Positions 12,601 through 24,000 of a stretch of DNA of 64,000 nt are shown here, in pieces. This DNA is from Coprinopsis marcescibilis (lineage: Eukaryota; Basidiomycota; Agaricomycetes; Agaricales; Psathyrellaceae): positions 186,001-250,000 of the forward strand of contig ML210147.1 of assembly GCA_004369085.1 (NCBI GenBank), given 5' to 3'. Made by a program: the position numbers and the translations under genes. Under the pieces are notes generated by a model, which was not told the DNA's origin, did not search any database, and was given only the letters and a program-made list of their open reading frames with translations. The stretch's first letter is position 1; every line of letters begins with the position of its first letter.

Positions 12601-13214
12601 CGAAACCATCGACTCTGATGTGACCCTTCAATTCCTGGCTCAAAAGACGGAGAGCTTTTCCGGATCTGACTTGAAGCGTAAGTTTAGGTCGTATGATCAG
12701 CTGATACATCTTCTTACTATTCGGCATAGATCTTTGTGTTTCTGCCGCTCTTGATGCTGTCAAGGAGCGAGTACATGTTCCATGGCTATCGAATGCGAAT
12801 GTACAGGCGGTTACCACAGAATCAACTCATGATTCCTTGGGAGTCACACCTGACAAGGCTGGCCATTCCGAAGTGCAATCAGTCGACGTTGGGATCGCTG
12901 AGCATATCCCACCAGTTAACTCAGAATCGGAGACACCTCAATCACCGTCGAAAGACGCAGCTGAAGTCCCTCCACCTGCCACACATTCTCGCACTCTTCA
13001 TCGACGCAATTTCCTCAAAGCGCTGAAAGAAATCACGCCGTCAAGTTCAGAGTCATCGGGTAGCCTGTCAGACTTGCGAAAGTGGAACGAGGAGTTTGGT
13101 GAAGGTCGCAACGACAAGCGAAATAAACAGGTTTGGGGTAAAGGTCGGTTTGGCTTTGTGGACGAGCGCAAGCCGGACAGCAACAGCGCTCCGCCATCAT
13201 CGCACGGTTCATGA
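9654..13214 (+). CDS. Mitochondrial Msp1-like AAA ATPase
   Basis: A large AAA ATPase of about 1,090 residues. The N-terminus is rich in Arg/Ser/Leu and lacks acids (MRSQNIIRQSQLLLKNS ... YVRHLSS), as in mitochondrial presequences. A long variable region with a DALVNSSPPSS/VYVRDF segment follows. The single AAA module is C-terminal: GCLLFGPPGTGKT (Walker A, about 12037-12075), CVVFLDEIDALFG (Walker B), and IVIGATNRPFDLDDAVLRRL (sensor 1 and arginine finger). The module is closest to the Msp1/ATAD1 group, but the protein is about three times Msp1 length. Introns at 10348-10415 and 11847-11902 were checked for phase. The second uses the acceptor at 11902, joining CIVDS to ASMPTSFSQVHLPP. The substrate is unknown. 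Confidence 0.85.
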
Positions 13215-13306
13215 CAATCATATCAGTAGCCGGAGGTATAGATAACTACTCAATAGAGAATACTGTACGTGATAGATAATCCGTGTTGTAAAGAAGCAAG
13301 AAAAGT

Positions 13307-14589
13307 CTAACCTCGTCTTGAGGACCGACGGGGGGCTTGGGAAGAGCCATCTTCATCGTTCATTTCGACGTTTTCAGCCTGTGTTGCTGACTTGCGGCTT
13401 CCAGTTTTCTTTTCTTTTTTGACTTGAGTTCGCTGGGGTTGCGTTGGCTCGTCTTCATCCGATGTTTGAGCTTCGTCTTCATCAATCCCCCCATCCGAGT
13501 CTTCCGTTTGTTGCCTTGTCCGTCGACGACCTGAATCTTCTCGCGGAGCGGCTTCTTCGCCGATATAAACCAAGGGCGACGCCGCCACGAGTGGCCATTC
13601 TCCTCTACAGTTTGGACAGTTCAAACTTTCTTTGTTTCCTTTGTATTTCGCAAAACAGTGGTAGTGAATAGATTTCCTGCATTGATGACATGCGACACCG
13701 CGCGTTAAAGCCTATGGAATGCAGTGGTGAGCATTGATTGATTCCGGGTCATTCACGGGGTTATTGGTACGAACGTCTTTGCAAATGAGGCATTCCAAAA
13801 GCGCATCCTCCCCGAATGTTGATTTGAGGTATGGGAGCAACTCCAGCATCGATCGCATTGCTAGTGTATATCTTCCACGCCTATGCGTTGTTGGCTTCAA
13901 CTGTGGGTTGATTGGATGGCTGAGTCACTCACTTGCTACGGTTGAGCCATCCTTTGGCAACAAAACTGGACAACAGAATCTCTCCTTGTGATTTGGCAAA
14001 GTTAAGTTTGAGTGCAGGGATCTCACGCAGAGCTGCGAGTGATGAGACAGAGTACGAGAAGTTATCAGCATCCATGATCAGTTCAACCTACAAAAAAGGA
14101 AAAGTGGTTTAAAGTGGTACATTCAAATCCGGGTGTCGTAACTCACCACCGCCTTGAAGAATGCAATTTCGGCCGGGGTATAGTCAGTTGCAACCTGGGC
14201 AATGTCGTCTCCTTTCCTATTTACCTACGGTTTTGGCATTAGACTACCGTTGGTCGAGGGGCAATCGACTTATTTACCAATGCATAGAAGGCGGCTCCTG
14301 TGTTTTCGTCGGAAATTGGGCGAAACTCGAAGTCAAGTTTATCAACCAGCGCATTAACATTCTGAACGAAGTAGTCCCAATCTACGTCTTGAACTTGAAT
14401 GGCATTGTCGCATGCTGGTGTTAGAACTTTCAGAAACTACACTCCCCACGAATAGCAAGGGTACTCGCCTTGAAGAACCGCTCTCCTGCATTTCTGCATG
14501 AGCAGTTGTGCCACCTCTTCAGAGAGTATTCCTCTTGACAAGATTGCCTGTAAGTACAGTTTGTAAACATCTTGTGGGGTGATTTCCAT
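13307..14589 (-). CDS. NSE1: SMC5-SMC6 complex subunit Nse1 (RING E3 ligase)
   Basis: Nse1 is the RING subunit of the SMC5/6 DNA-repair complex. The start at 14589 gives MEITPQDVYKLYLQAILSRG, followed by an Nse1 winged-helix region (EEVAQLLMQKC, ATDYTPAEIAFFKAVVELIM, EILLSSFVAKGWL). The variant RING is spliced across an intron: CLICKD ... GVACHQCRKSIHYHCF ... LNCPNCRGEW, with C-x2-C, C-x2-C, H-x2-C and C-x2-C visible. The tail is acidic then basic (DGGIDEDEAQTSDEDE ... APRRSSRRG), and the stop is at 13307. It converges on the AAA ATPase gene with only 92 bp between stops. Confidence 0.88.
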
Positions 14590-14852
14590 CGTCTCGGTTC
14601 GATATTTGTGCTTTCAAATCAACGCGTCGTAGTTTGAGTCGCAAGGTAGAAAACAGAACGCGTAAATGTCAAGTGAGCAGAAAACACGCGACCTTTGATC
14701 TCACGTGCGTCCGCGCTCCGGGTCTTGGCACTGGCAGGTTCTGGCCCCAGACACTGGTAAATTCGACAAAACGACATGAAATACACTGAACAGATTACCA
14801 GATGGAAGCATTGGAATAAAAGGGGCAAATAAGACGTAGTCGAAAAGAATAT

Positions 14853-15680
14853 TTACAACTTGGGAACCCGTAGTGTCTTGCTAACCATGGCAGCAGCCCA
14901 AAGACCAAATATAACGCTGACAACGTGGACTTCACCCCGCCCCCCTTCTTGTCCCCAAAGGACGATACTGCCCAGCGGGAGGCCTTGTTGCCCCTCAATC
15001 CAGCCATTTTTGACCCAATATGAAATGAGGGCAACTAATCCCAGGGAAGAAGGAATGGGCAACCCTTCGAAGTATTTGGCCTTTCCTTTCTCTTTAGGTA
15101 TAAGGGCGACAGTCGCATTGAAGCGTGCCAGGCGTGCAAGACCACAGCAGATGAACCCGGTGAGGAACACGGTGTCGAGGTACGTCCGAAGGCCAACAGT
15201 AAATGCGAGCAATGCTGGGGCGACACCGAATGATATCTGTGGCATTATAAGAAAAAAGCGGGTCTAAAGGCACGTGAAACGAGTGAACGCACCAGGTCAG
15301 CTAGACTATCCAATTCCTGCCCCAATAGACTCGTTGATTTTCTCCACCGTGCGACCTTGCCATCCAGGAAGTCAAACATGAGGCCAGCTAGTGGCAAGGC
15401 CAAAGCCGTCCATAGGTGGTCGATGTCGTCCGTCAAGAGGTATCTTGCAGATGAAAAGACAGACATTGAGCCACAGACTCCGTTCATGATTGTAACAAGA
15501 TCTGCCAATCGAAAATTCCTAGCGTAGCAAGTCTTTCAATCATTACATGCAAAGGCGGAAGCAACGAAGACGAGGGCAATACCTGACCAAAGAGAAATGG
15601 CCTTCTGTATCTTGATACTGGTGCATAACATCTTCATCAGCGACGACTTGGGGAGGCTTGGAAGACTTTCGTGAGGTCAT
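14853..15680 (-). CDS. CHO1: Phosphatidylserine synthase (CDP-DAG-serine O-phosphatidyltransferase)
   Basis: Condenses CDP-diacylglycerol with serine to give phosphatidylserine in the ER. The start at 15680 gives [41 protein letters not shown] follows after an intron. The CDP-alcohol transferase motif is [20 protein letters not shown] then ELDSLADL, joined to [12 protein letters not shown] over the next intron. Further hydrophobic helices ([47 protein letters not shown]) and the ending RVPKL match fungal Cho1. The size of about 240 residues is normal. Confidence 0.92.
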
Positions 15681-15788
15681 GACGGACGTGGAGCGAGTGC
15701 AAACTGAATAAATATTGCTAGAACGTCACTAAATAACCCTACAAATACACGAAATAGTCCGAATATCACATGATCGAGCATTTGTTAA

Positions 15789-17672
15789 TCATGTGACCTC
15801 CGCCATATCCAAGTCCCCGCCGCCATGTACTTTCTTCCACAGTTCCCGACTTCCAGATGCATATTGGTTAGGATGCGTTACACTTTCCCCACCTATTGCT
15901 TCGCCTTTCTTGACTCCGTATGAAGCATGCGTGATTTCGAACACCCGAGTGCAAGCAACATGGAAATGACTGTTCTTTACAGTCTGCGTGATCTCTGTCA
16001 AGTCGGAAGCCTTCAACCCCAGTGGCGCATACGCAGACAGCAGTGCGGTATTGAGGTTTTCCGGAGTAAAGGTTCTATAAGGACAGCCACAATCAGTGGT
16101 GTTGCCCGATGTTAGAATTTGGAGACAGCTAATAAAAAGTCAGTGCCGTATTGGTTCGTGTTATGTGTTACCCACTTTTTTGCTGGGTAGTTGGCACGTT
16201 TGCCCTCCAACCCATACAAGTGTCGAATGTTATACCGGTACTCTTTGTTAAACTTGTCGTCTGTTATCCGTTTAAATGATTTTCGCCAGAATACAACCGC
16301 TTCCTCGACAGAAAGTCCAAGCACCTAACGCAAAGGTTGAGAACCTTTTACCAAAACTGGTGTGATACACGCACCTTCAAGAACAAACCATATTGAAGAC
16401 GTCCGAAATGTTTTAAATGCTGATCACGTCTGAGCCTATCGTGGATGGTTTTCATGCACAATGGATAATGATTCTTCGCAAGTTCGTCGATCGATTCAGC
16501 CTTCAATTCCTCCCCTGAAACTTGGGCTCCATTTTCTGCGATCCACTCGGATGGTACGCCGGTGAGGAATCCTTGCGCCAGATTCTCGAGGACAGGCACA
16601 AGGCGTTCGTCTTCGTCTAACCGGGGAAGCAGACGAGCCGTTGTCTGCGAATATGTTGGGGCCACACCAGGTGTCAGAATGTGGAAAAACTCACCTCGAG
16701 CGCCTTGTCCAACTTACTTTCGAATTCTTGAAAGACAATGCTCGACTGGTCTAGTCCTGGAACGTATGCCCATCCCCCATGCAGAAAGACCCGCCGCTTT
16801 TCCACTAGATCTGGAACTCGAGCCCAACGAACCTACGAATCATAGATTAATCTTTGGTGTCTTTCACGCGAATCTTGTATATTGACCTTGAGATACTTCT
16901 CTTTCTCGAATGCAGCCTCTCTCGCCGCCTCTCTTGCCGCCTCTCTTGCCGCCTCTGACCTGGGACTGAAGTAAACTGACAAAAGCTGCTCTCTGTACTT
17001 TTCCTTCTCCTCTGTGCTAACCTGCATTGTAGGAAGGTTAAAGTGAGGAAAGAAAGTCGAACGTAAATGCGAGCCTTACAGACAGACATCCAAAGTCTCT
17101 GGAGTTCAAAAAGGCTTCCTTATCCGCATGTGAGCATTCCTCATATCGAATCTTGAATAATTGTGTTTCTGCTTTGATGTAACGTTTTCGAAGATCTTCA
17201 CTGCATGTGGAAATGTCAATAGTCACCAAGTGTACGTCAAACAGGTAACATACGAGCGGCAGAACGCGAGACGCAAGACAAAGTGACTTAAATGATCTCT
17301 CCTCCTTTGACCATGAATATCCGTCATCGAAGAGTTGTCCTTCAGCGGCATGTATTTCTCACATTGCGCACTGATGACCTTTGTGAGCTCTTCCCAAGTG
17401 CGGTTGCGGGCTGCGGACGACTCTATTTCCGCCAGTATACGCAACCTGTCCAAGGCACATGTTTCGAATTCTTCGATGGTAATGTCGAATAGTGGCGGTT
17501 TATCATAGCTGAAGGTAGGATAAAATGGTCAGGTAACGGGAGTCAAGCCGTGTCTCAAATGCAAGAAGACTCACAAGTTCAATGGCACCGGGTACTTGAG
17601 CCCTGATACGTACGAGGACTCTGCTGCCGTTCGAGACACGATATTCGCCTTGCGTTCTCCAGCCTTGAACAT
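15789..17672 (-). CDS. PRI2: DNA primase large subunit (Pri2, Fe-S protein)
   Basis: The large subunit of primase within DNA polymerase alpha-primase. It starts MFKAGERKANIVSR at 17672, like yeast Pri2. The N-terminal domain shows FDITIEEFETCALDRLRILA. The C-terminal 4Fe-4S domain keeps all four cysteines: NHYPLCMKTIHDRL, YPAKKCLQILTS, TTDCGCPYRTF and HVACTRVFEITH. The second is reached by an intron that ends just before tgtctccaa. YNIRHLYGLEGKRANYPAKK is the family hallmark. An odd feature is four tandem 12-bp units at 16912-16959 encoding a REAA run, which lengthens a charged helix in the N-terminal domain. The stop is at 15789, after GGDLDMAEVT. Confidence 0.92.
16912..16959 (-). repeat. 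Four-copy 12-bp tandem repeat inside PRI2
   Basis: Units read gcagcctctctc, gccgcctctctt, gccgcctctctt and gccgcctctgac on the + strand. On the coding strand they encode a repeated Arg-Glu-Ala-Ala series, in frame. The unit length is a multiple of three, so copy changes keep the frame. Confidence 0.9.
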
Positions 17673-18045
17673 TTCAATCCGGGTGAACAGTTCGCTTCCA
17701 AGGAGTTTGGCACGCGCATGCCCTCCAAGTTTGTCACACTGGCACGCGCTGTCACAGTCACGCGTTCTATTTACGCGGCAGTGTCACGCTAATCCTTGCA
17801 GGAGAATGGCGGGAATCAACATAAAAAGTACGATAAGTACACAGCTAGGATGGATATACATATGCAAGGTATAGATAATGCGGGTTGTAAAGTGATGCGA
17901 GAATGTACAGCAAAGCAATAATGTGTAAGGCAGCGACAACAATGATAACGTTGCAGTGATAGATGAGGAAATATAAAAATGCACGATTTGAAGAGGAGAG
18001 AGAGAGAGAGAGAAAGTAAAAGTGAAGGTAAAATGACACGTATTA
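17673..18045. other. Intergenic region with a GA microsatellite
   Basis: This 373-bp stretch lies between the PRI2 start and the 3' end of the giant coiled-coil gene. A perfect (GA)9 run lies at 17996-18013. Pyrimidine-rich minus-strand ORFs here (about 17816-18125) are by-products of that composition. Confidence 0.5.
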
Positions 18046-21000
18046 TCATGCGCGTTCTTGCGTTGGTCGTGTTGGAGGTCGTTTCCTACGTCCAAGACGC
18101 CTTGGACGCGACGGCTTGTTCTCATCGAGGCTGTCGCGGTCCTCGTCGACCGGAACTTGTACCACTACCCCAGGTCTGGAACGCCTGGTTTTGGTGCTTT
18201 CCTTGAACTTGGCTTCTTCGCTATTCCTCCATTTCTCTGCGGCTGCTATTGGGTCTTGGACAGGTGGAAGTGTAAAAGGTGCAGTGCTGCACATTGAAGC
18301 GTCCGGGGAACCAACGACAGTACTGGGCTGTTTGGGGAAATCGTTAGTATGTCAACGAAGTTTGAGTCAATTTATTCTTACTGCAGTTCCATCCCGAGCT
18401 TCCAGAGATACCATTGACATTGTGCGTTTCCTGGGGCCGTGACTTCCCAAATAACGGAAGGGGTTGAACGGCTTCGATTCGGAACGAGGGTCTTCTTGTG
18501 ACTGGTGTATTGGGACAGACCGATGTCCGTATTCGCCAACTTGATGCGGCCTTCTTTTGGGTGACCTCTTGATGGCCGGTTGGACATCGCGATCATCAAT
18601 CACCCTCGGCCGTCGGTGAGTTGCTCGAGAAATACTTGGAGCATTCGCTGGATTGCTTTTGTTCTGTTGTTCGGGAGGCGAATGGCTCCCAGAGGCGAGA
18701 TTATTTGCAGGGAGGACATTCTCAGAAGATCGGGGATTAGCTTGCTGGGACAGAGAAGGAAGCATGCTGGTAGGAGCAAGAGAGGAGGGGGTGAGCAGAA
18801 TCGTTTCGTCAGGCTCATATGACGACTGGCGTGGCATTTGAACTGGTGGGGGCATCGTTGCTTGTCGAGTGATCGAAGGAACCTGCTGATACGTAGGGCG
18901 GTGATCATATGAATGCGACGTCGGAAGAGGAATCGTTGCATGTCGGGTCGACCCTGGTACTTGCGGATGGAGATTGCGCTGAGGCTCTTGAGGCTGAGAT
19001 GGCAGGGGAACGGTTGCATTTCTAGTAGATCCGGGCACTTGCGAATGAACAGGTCGATGATGGGAGGAAGCCTGGCGCGTTGAAGGCCCGATGTTCGGCG
19101 GTACGGACCATGAATGTTTGTGACGACCAAGCTGTGGATTGTCTTCCTGACGAGAAACCGCCGTTCTGTGCTGGGTTGTGGCTTGCTGATGCTCCGACTG
19201 CTTGGATGATATTGCATGTCGTTGATTTGTGGGAGGGGCGGACGCTGGCGGTCTATCTGCGTACCGAGAAGCCCTATCGCGTTCTTCCTCTTTGCTATCA
19301 GAGGGCAGCGGTAGCGGTGGAGGGCGAGCGGAGCCGGGTACTATGGAGGAAACGGATGGATACCGAAAATCCGGCTTCAACGCATGAGATCTCCCCGAAC
19401 GAGTATCCTCCACCTTCTGGCGAAAACGTTCTTGATCCGAAGACGTTATTTCCGGAAGCTCGAGAAGTATAGGTCGGGTGGAAGATGGGACCGCTGTACC
19501 GGCCGACATTTGGAGGGTGGTCCTGACCTGGTCTGGGGCCCTCGATGCGTATGTTTGCTCCGTGATATCCAGTCGTTCGTTCAAAGTATGCGTTTCCAGC
19601 CGCCTGACTCTTTCGTTGCCGTCTTGCTTGGACGTGCTGGGGGGAAGAGAGACGAGAGCTGGCCGAACGGATCCAGGAACTGTGGCGGTCGGGTTCTCAT
19701 TGTTGGCCAAGGCGAGCTGAGGATTTTCTGGGGTCTCGGCGGTAACTGCAGGAAGTTGTAGCAGAGAAGGTCGGGCGGACGGAGGTGGTACATAAACCGA
19801 AGAAGCCTGTCGGTGGCCAATGTGATGAGGTGCAGATACGACGGGTTGATCCAGGGGATGATTGATATGAACCGTGTGCTGTGGCTGCACTGGTATCACC
19901 ATCTGTTTATCCCTGTCCACGATCCGATTCGAATCCTCCAGTGAGATGCTAGGTCTTCGACCTTGAAACTGGCTGGCGATGTTGCTTTCAAGGTATCCTT
20001 TTGGCGAATCGTTGAGCTGGATACCTGTACCATGCGGAATCCCATTTCCTAGTCCGCGAGAGCCATTGCTAGGCTTGTCGGTCTGGCGAACGTTTCGATT
20101 AGAATTGCCCGGGAATTCAGTCAGTAAATCAACTTTGGTTTCGCGCCTTGGTATCGGGTCGCCGGTTTCTCTCTGGTCCCTCCTCTCTATGCTGCGCACA
20201 ACCCCTGGGGAGACGCCGAAATTGTCGATTCCTTTCTGAGTGATCACTTGACTATGATTTACAACCTGTTGAACCGATTGGACGCTCGGGGGGACGTGCA
20301 ACTTCTGAACGGGGGATGGCTTAGCGTCAATTCTATCCAGTGCTGTTTGAGGAAGGGGGGATTCTCTGGAAATAGGAGTGGCAGACACGCGAGGATCACT
20401 ATGCGTTATATTCTTCGAGTCTGAACGCACCCAAGCAAGGATGTTTAAGTCGGAACCTGTATACAAGAGTAAGACACGTACCTTGTCTCGGAACATTGGA
20501 AGGTGCAAGTGTTCTGGAATCTCCGACATCTGCGTTATAGTAGCCCTTCGCCTCTAGTGGCAACGAGTGTCCAACGGGAACTGAAGGGGCCAGTGCATGT
20601 ACAGGGACCGAAGTCCCCGCCGTTCGGGATGGTGTCAAATCCCGTTCAGCCGCTGGTTCCGACATGTCGAGTTTAGCGGTAGAATGTGCAATGGAGGGAG
20701 GAAGAATGTCCCGAACTCCTGCGATGTTTGAACCAGGTTGCTGGGAATCGGTCCGTCTCTGAGGTCCGCTGTGAGTTGCATGACCCTGCGCACTAACAAG
20801 GTCCTTAGCTTACCTGTCCAATCCCGAGCGAATACCGATACACAGCAGGGTTGATTGTATCCTCGGTTACCCTGTTGAGAGAAGTGGATTCGCCAGCACT
20901 GCCGATGGCTTCTGTTTTGCGGGACGAAGCTATAAAATCACTAGCAGACGGGTATTGCACCAAACCGGCAGTGGTTTGTGATTGATGAGCATAGCGACGC

Positions 21001-24000
21001 GGTTGGTCGATCGTTTGTTCGCCCAAGTTGACAGTGAGAGCTTCCACCTTGCCATTTCTCGAAAATTGATGATATCCATCTGGCTGTCTTTGGGCTTCGT
21101 ATGTCGTGGTCCTTACTTCAGGCTGCAACTCTGGTTGTTTCGACGAGTGTCTAATGACGGCTGGGGGATTAGAACGGGCGTAGCTCGAAATATCCAAGGA
21201 AGGGTCCGCCTGCCTTTCAACCACCCGCGGGCGACTAGCAAAGGCCTCCGCATCTCGCGAGTCAGTGTTGACAGTTGGTCCGTGTTCTGGATTCGCGCGA
21301 ACTGACACCTTTACCGGAGCTGATTGTATCGAGTGGGGCAGGGGATTGATGAACGCTGAAAATCTTTTTTTCCTCGGGTTGTCCAAAGATTCGCGGCTGC
21401 TATTATCCGGACGGAGATCTACAACGTATGTGTGGGCATCCAAGGGGTTTTTGACATTCACTCGGGAGTTGAGATCATGCGATTCCCTGCTTTTCTTGGG
21501 GAGCTGGACAGGTATCAACTCCCCCCCCTTCGCGGCACCAGGGGAGGACTTCGTTGTTGGTTGCGCGGACGGAAGACCAACAGGAACATGCGCAAAGTTT
21601 ATGTTGCTTTGCAAAGTTTGGGCTGTGTCAGCTCGGTCCTGCAGCGGTACGCTATGTTCAGTCTGTTGCCGCAAGTCAGAAATTCTCGGATGGGCAGGTG
21701 ACCGGTCCTGGTTAAGTTATAATTATGAACCACTCTCTCTAAGCTGCAAGCAACATAAAAAAATCGCCTTACTATATGAAGTACTGGGAATTCATTTGTT
21801 GCAACATTTCCGACACTTCCCGGGGATTGACCAATGGCAATCGACTGCGAGCTATGAGCATATAGACATGTATGGTCAAAGCATGAACTCACTCCAAGTA
21901 GATGCTCCTGGCTGCGTAACGCATTTTCATTTCGCCGAGAGTCCTGAAACCAAGTTAGATACGTAGCATCATCATCTCATTCTATGCTTACATTCCCCAG
22001 TCGACCGGTTCCTACTATTGTTGGATTTCCCTGGGTCCGCTGATTGGGAATGGAAATCGATGACCCTGACAAAGGCACCATTAGTGCAGGATTTGAAGCT
22101 ACTGGGTGGAGAATAGAGGCATTGGCCGTTCCGGCAGGGTTTGCTGCATGCTATCATCAAGGGTCAGTATTGAAGAAACGCTTCCAAGGCTAAGACTCAC
22201 ATGTTCCAAGGATTCCGCGCTAACAGCAGCCTGGCTAAGGTCGCGTTGGCTAGGAGTGACGGCCCTGTTAAGTGCATAGCCCAGAGGAGAATCAGCTTGC
22301 ATATTCTTAGAGTCCTTCATCCCCTCCAGTCGCGATGCCTGTTCAGCACCAGTGGGCCTCCCTTTCACTCCGTCCTGTATAAGGACAGTAGTTTCTCCGT
22401 GAACAATCGTGTGTTGCTCTCTCGCGCGAGGGTCATGATCCTCTTTTGCTTTGGCAAGTTTCTCGAGGTCGCGCTGCTTTCTCTCCAGAACTTCCCGCAT
22501 TTCCTTCTCCTTTTCGCGGCGAATCCTCTCCAACTGTTCCTGCTTCTCCCTTCGCTTCCGTCTCCAGTGATCAGGCTCCCTTTCTTGCCTGGGACGTTCG
22601 GTTTCGACCTTTTTGGACTGCTCTGGTTCCGGCTCCCAATCGAGTCGTCGCTTGTTCCGTTTCTCAAGTTCGCGTTGTTGATGTTGCTGATTTTCTCGTT
22701 CCAACGCGAATCTCCTTTCTTGCTCCTTCTTCATTTGTTCTGCTCTGAGCCTTTCTTGTTCCTCAGCCAGGCGACGACGCTCATGCTCCTCAGCCAGACG
22801 TCGCCGCTCTTCCTCGTCTGAAAGACGACGACGTTCCTGTTCCTCAGCCAAACGACGGCGTTCTTCTTCCTCAGCCTGTTTCTGTCGAGCTTTCTCCAGA
22901 CGTTCTTGTTCCTGATCCCGCTTAATGCGCTGCTCCTCCTGTTGAGCTTGAAGGAATCGATGCCTTTCTTGCTCCTCTTGCAGTTTCTGAGTTTCACGCT
23001 GCTGCCGCTGGAGTTCCACTTCTTGTTGACGTTGGCGCTCCAACTCCAATTTCTTCAAGCGTTCCTGTTCCGATCTTCGCAGGAGATCCTGCTCTCGGGC
23101 CATTTCTTGCTGGTGTTGTCGCTCCTTGTCCCGATCAGCTTCAATATGCTTCGCATTTTCCCGAGCCATTTCCTCCTGCTCTCGTAGCTTGGCACGCTCC
23201 AGTTCCCATTGTCGGCGGTGTTCGCTAAGCAATTCCTGACGCCTTCTCTCTGCCTCTTCAGCGTCCTTCCTTTCCTTCTCTGCATGCCTTATCTTAAGGA
23301 TTTCTCGTTGCTGCAATTCCAACTCCTTTTGCAGTTCCTCCCTTTCATGTTGAAGTTGCGCTTCTCGCCGTCTGCGTTCCCATTCCTGCTGCATCTCCCG
23401 TTGCTTCAATTCTTGTTCAGTTCGTTGCCCGTGTGACATCCGTTTCAAAGCTTCAGCTTCCTTACGCTCGCGGTCCGTCTCCCTCTCTGTTGGCTCGACA
23501 TCAAGTTGCTTTCGATGGTGATCCTCCCGTGCCCTTTGCGCCTTTTCCTGTTTCGCCTCCTCCATCTGTCGGCGCTCGTGTTCTTCCCTCTGACGTTTAG
23601 CTTGCCGTTCATCCTCTTTCCGTTTGTGAAGCATATCCTCGGTTTCCTTCTGTTGGCGCTCAAATTCCGCCAGTTGGCGCCTACGATCTTGCTCCTCAAT
23701 CTCCTTCCGCCGCCTCTCCCGTTCTTGAGCTAGCTCTGTCTCCTTTCTTATGCGCTCTGATTCTTCTCGCTCTCGATGCCTCTTCTCCTGTTCTTCTTTC
23801 ACCTTTCGCTCATACTCTTCCCATTGGCGCCACCGTTTATCCTCTTCTTCCTGCTCCTGTTGTTGTTTGCGGATTTTCTCCTGATCCTCTTGCTCTTGCC
23901 GTCTCCTCTCCTTTTCCTCATTCTCCTTCCTCATTCTCTCCTGTTCTTCATGCTCCTTCCGCCTCCTCTCAAGCTCTTCCTGCTCCCTCCGTCGCATCTC

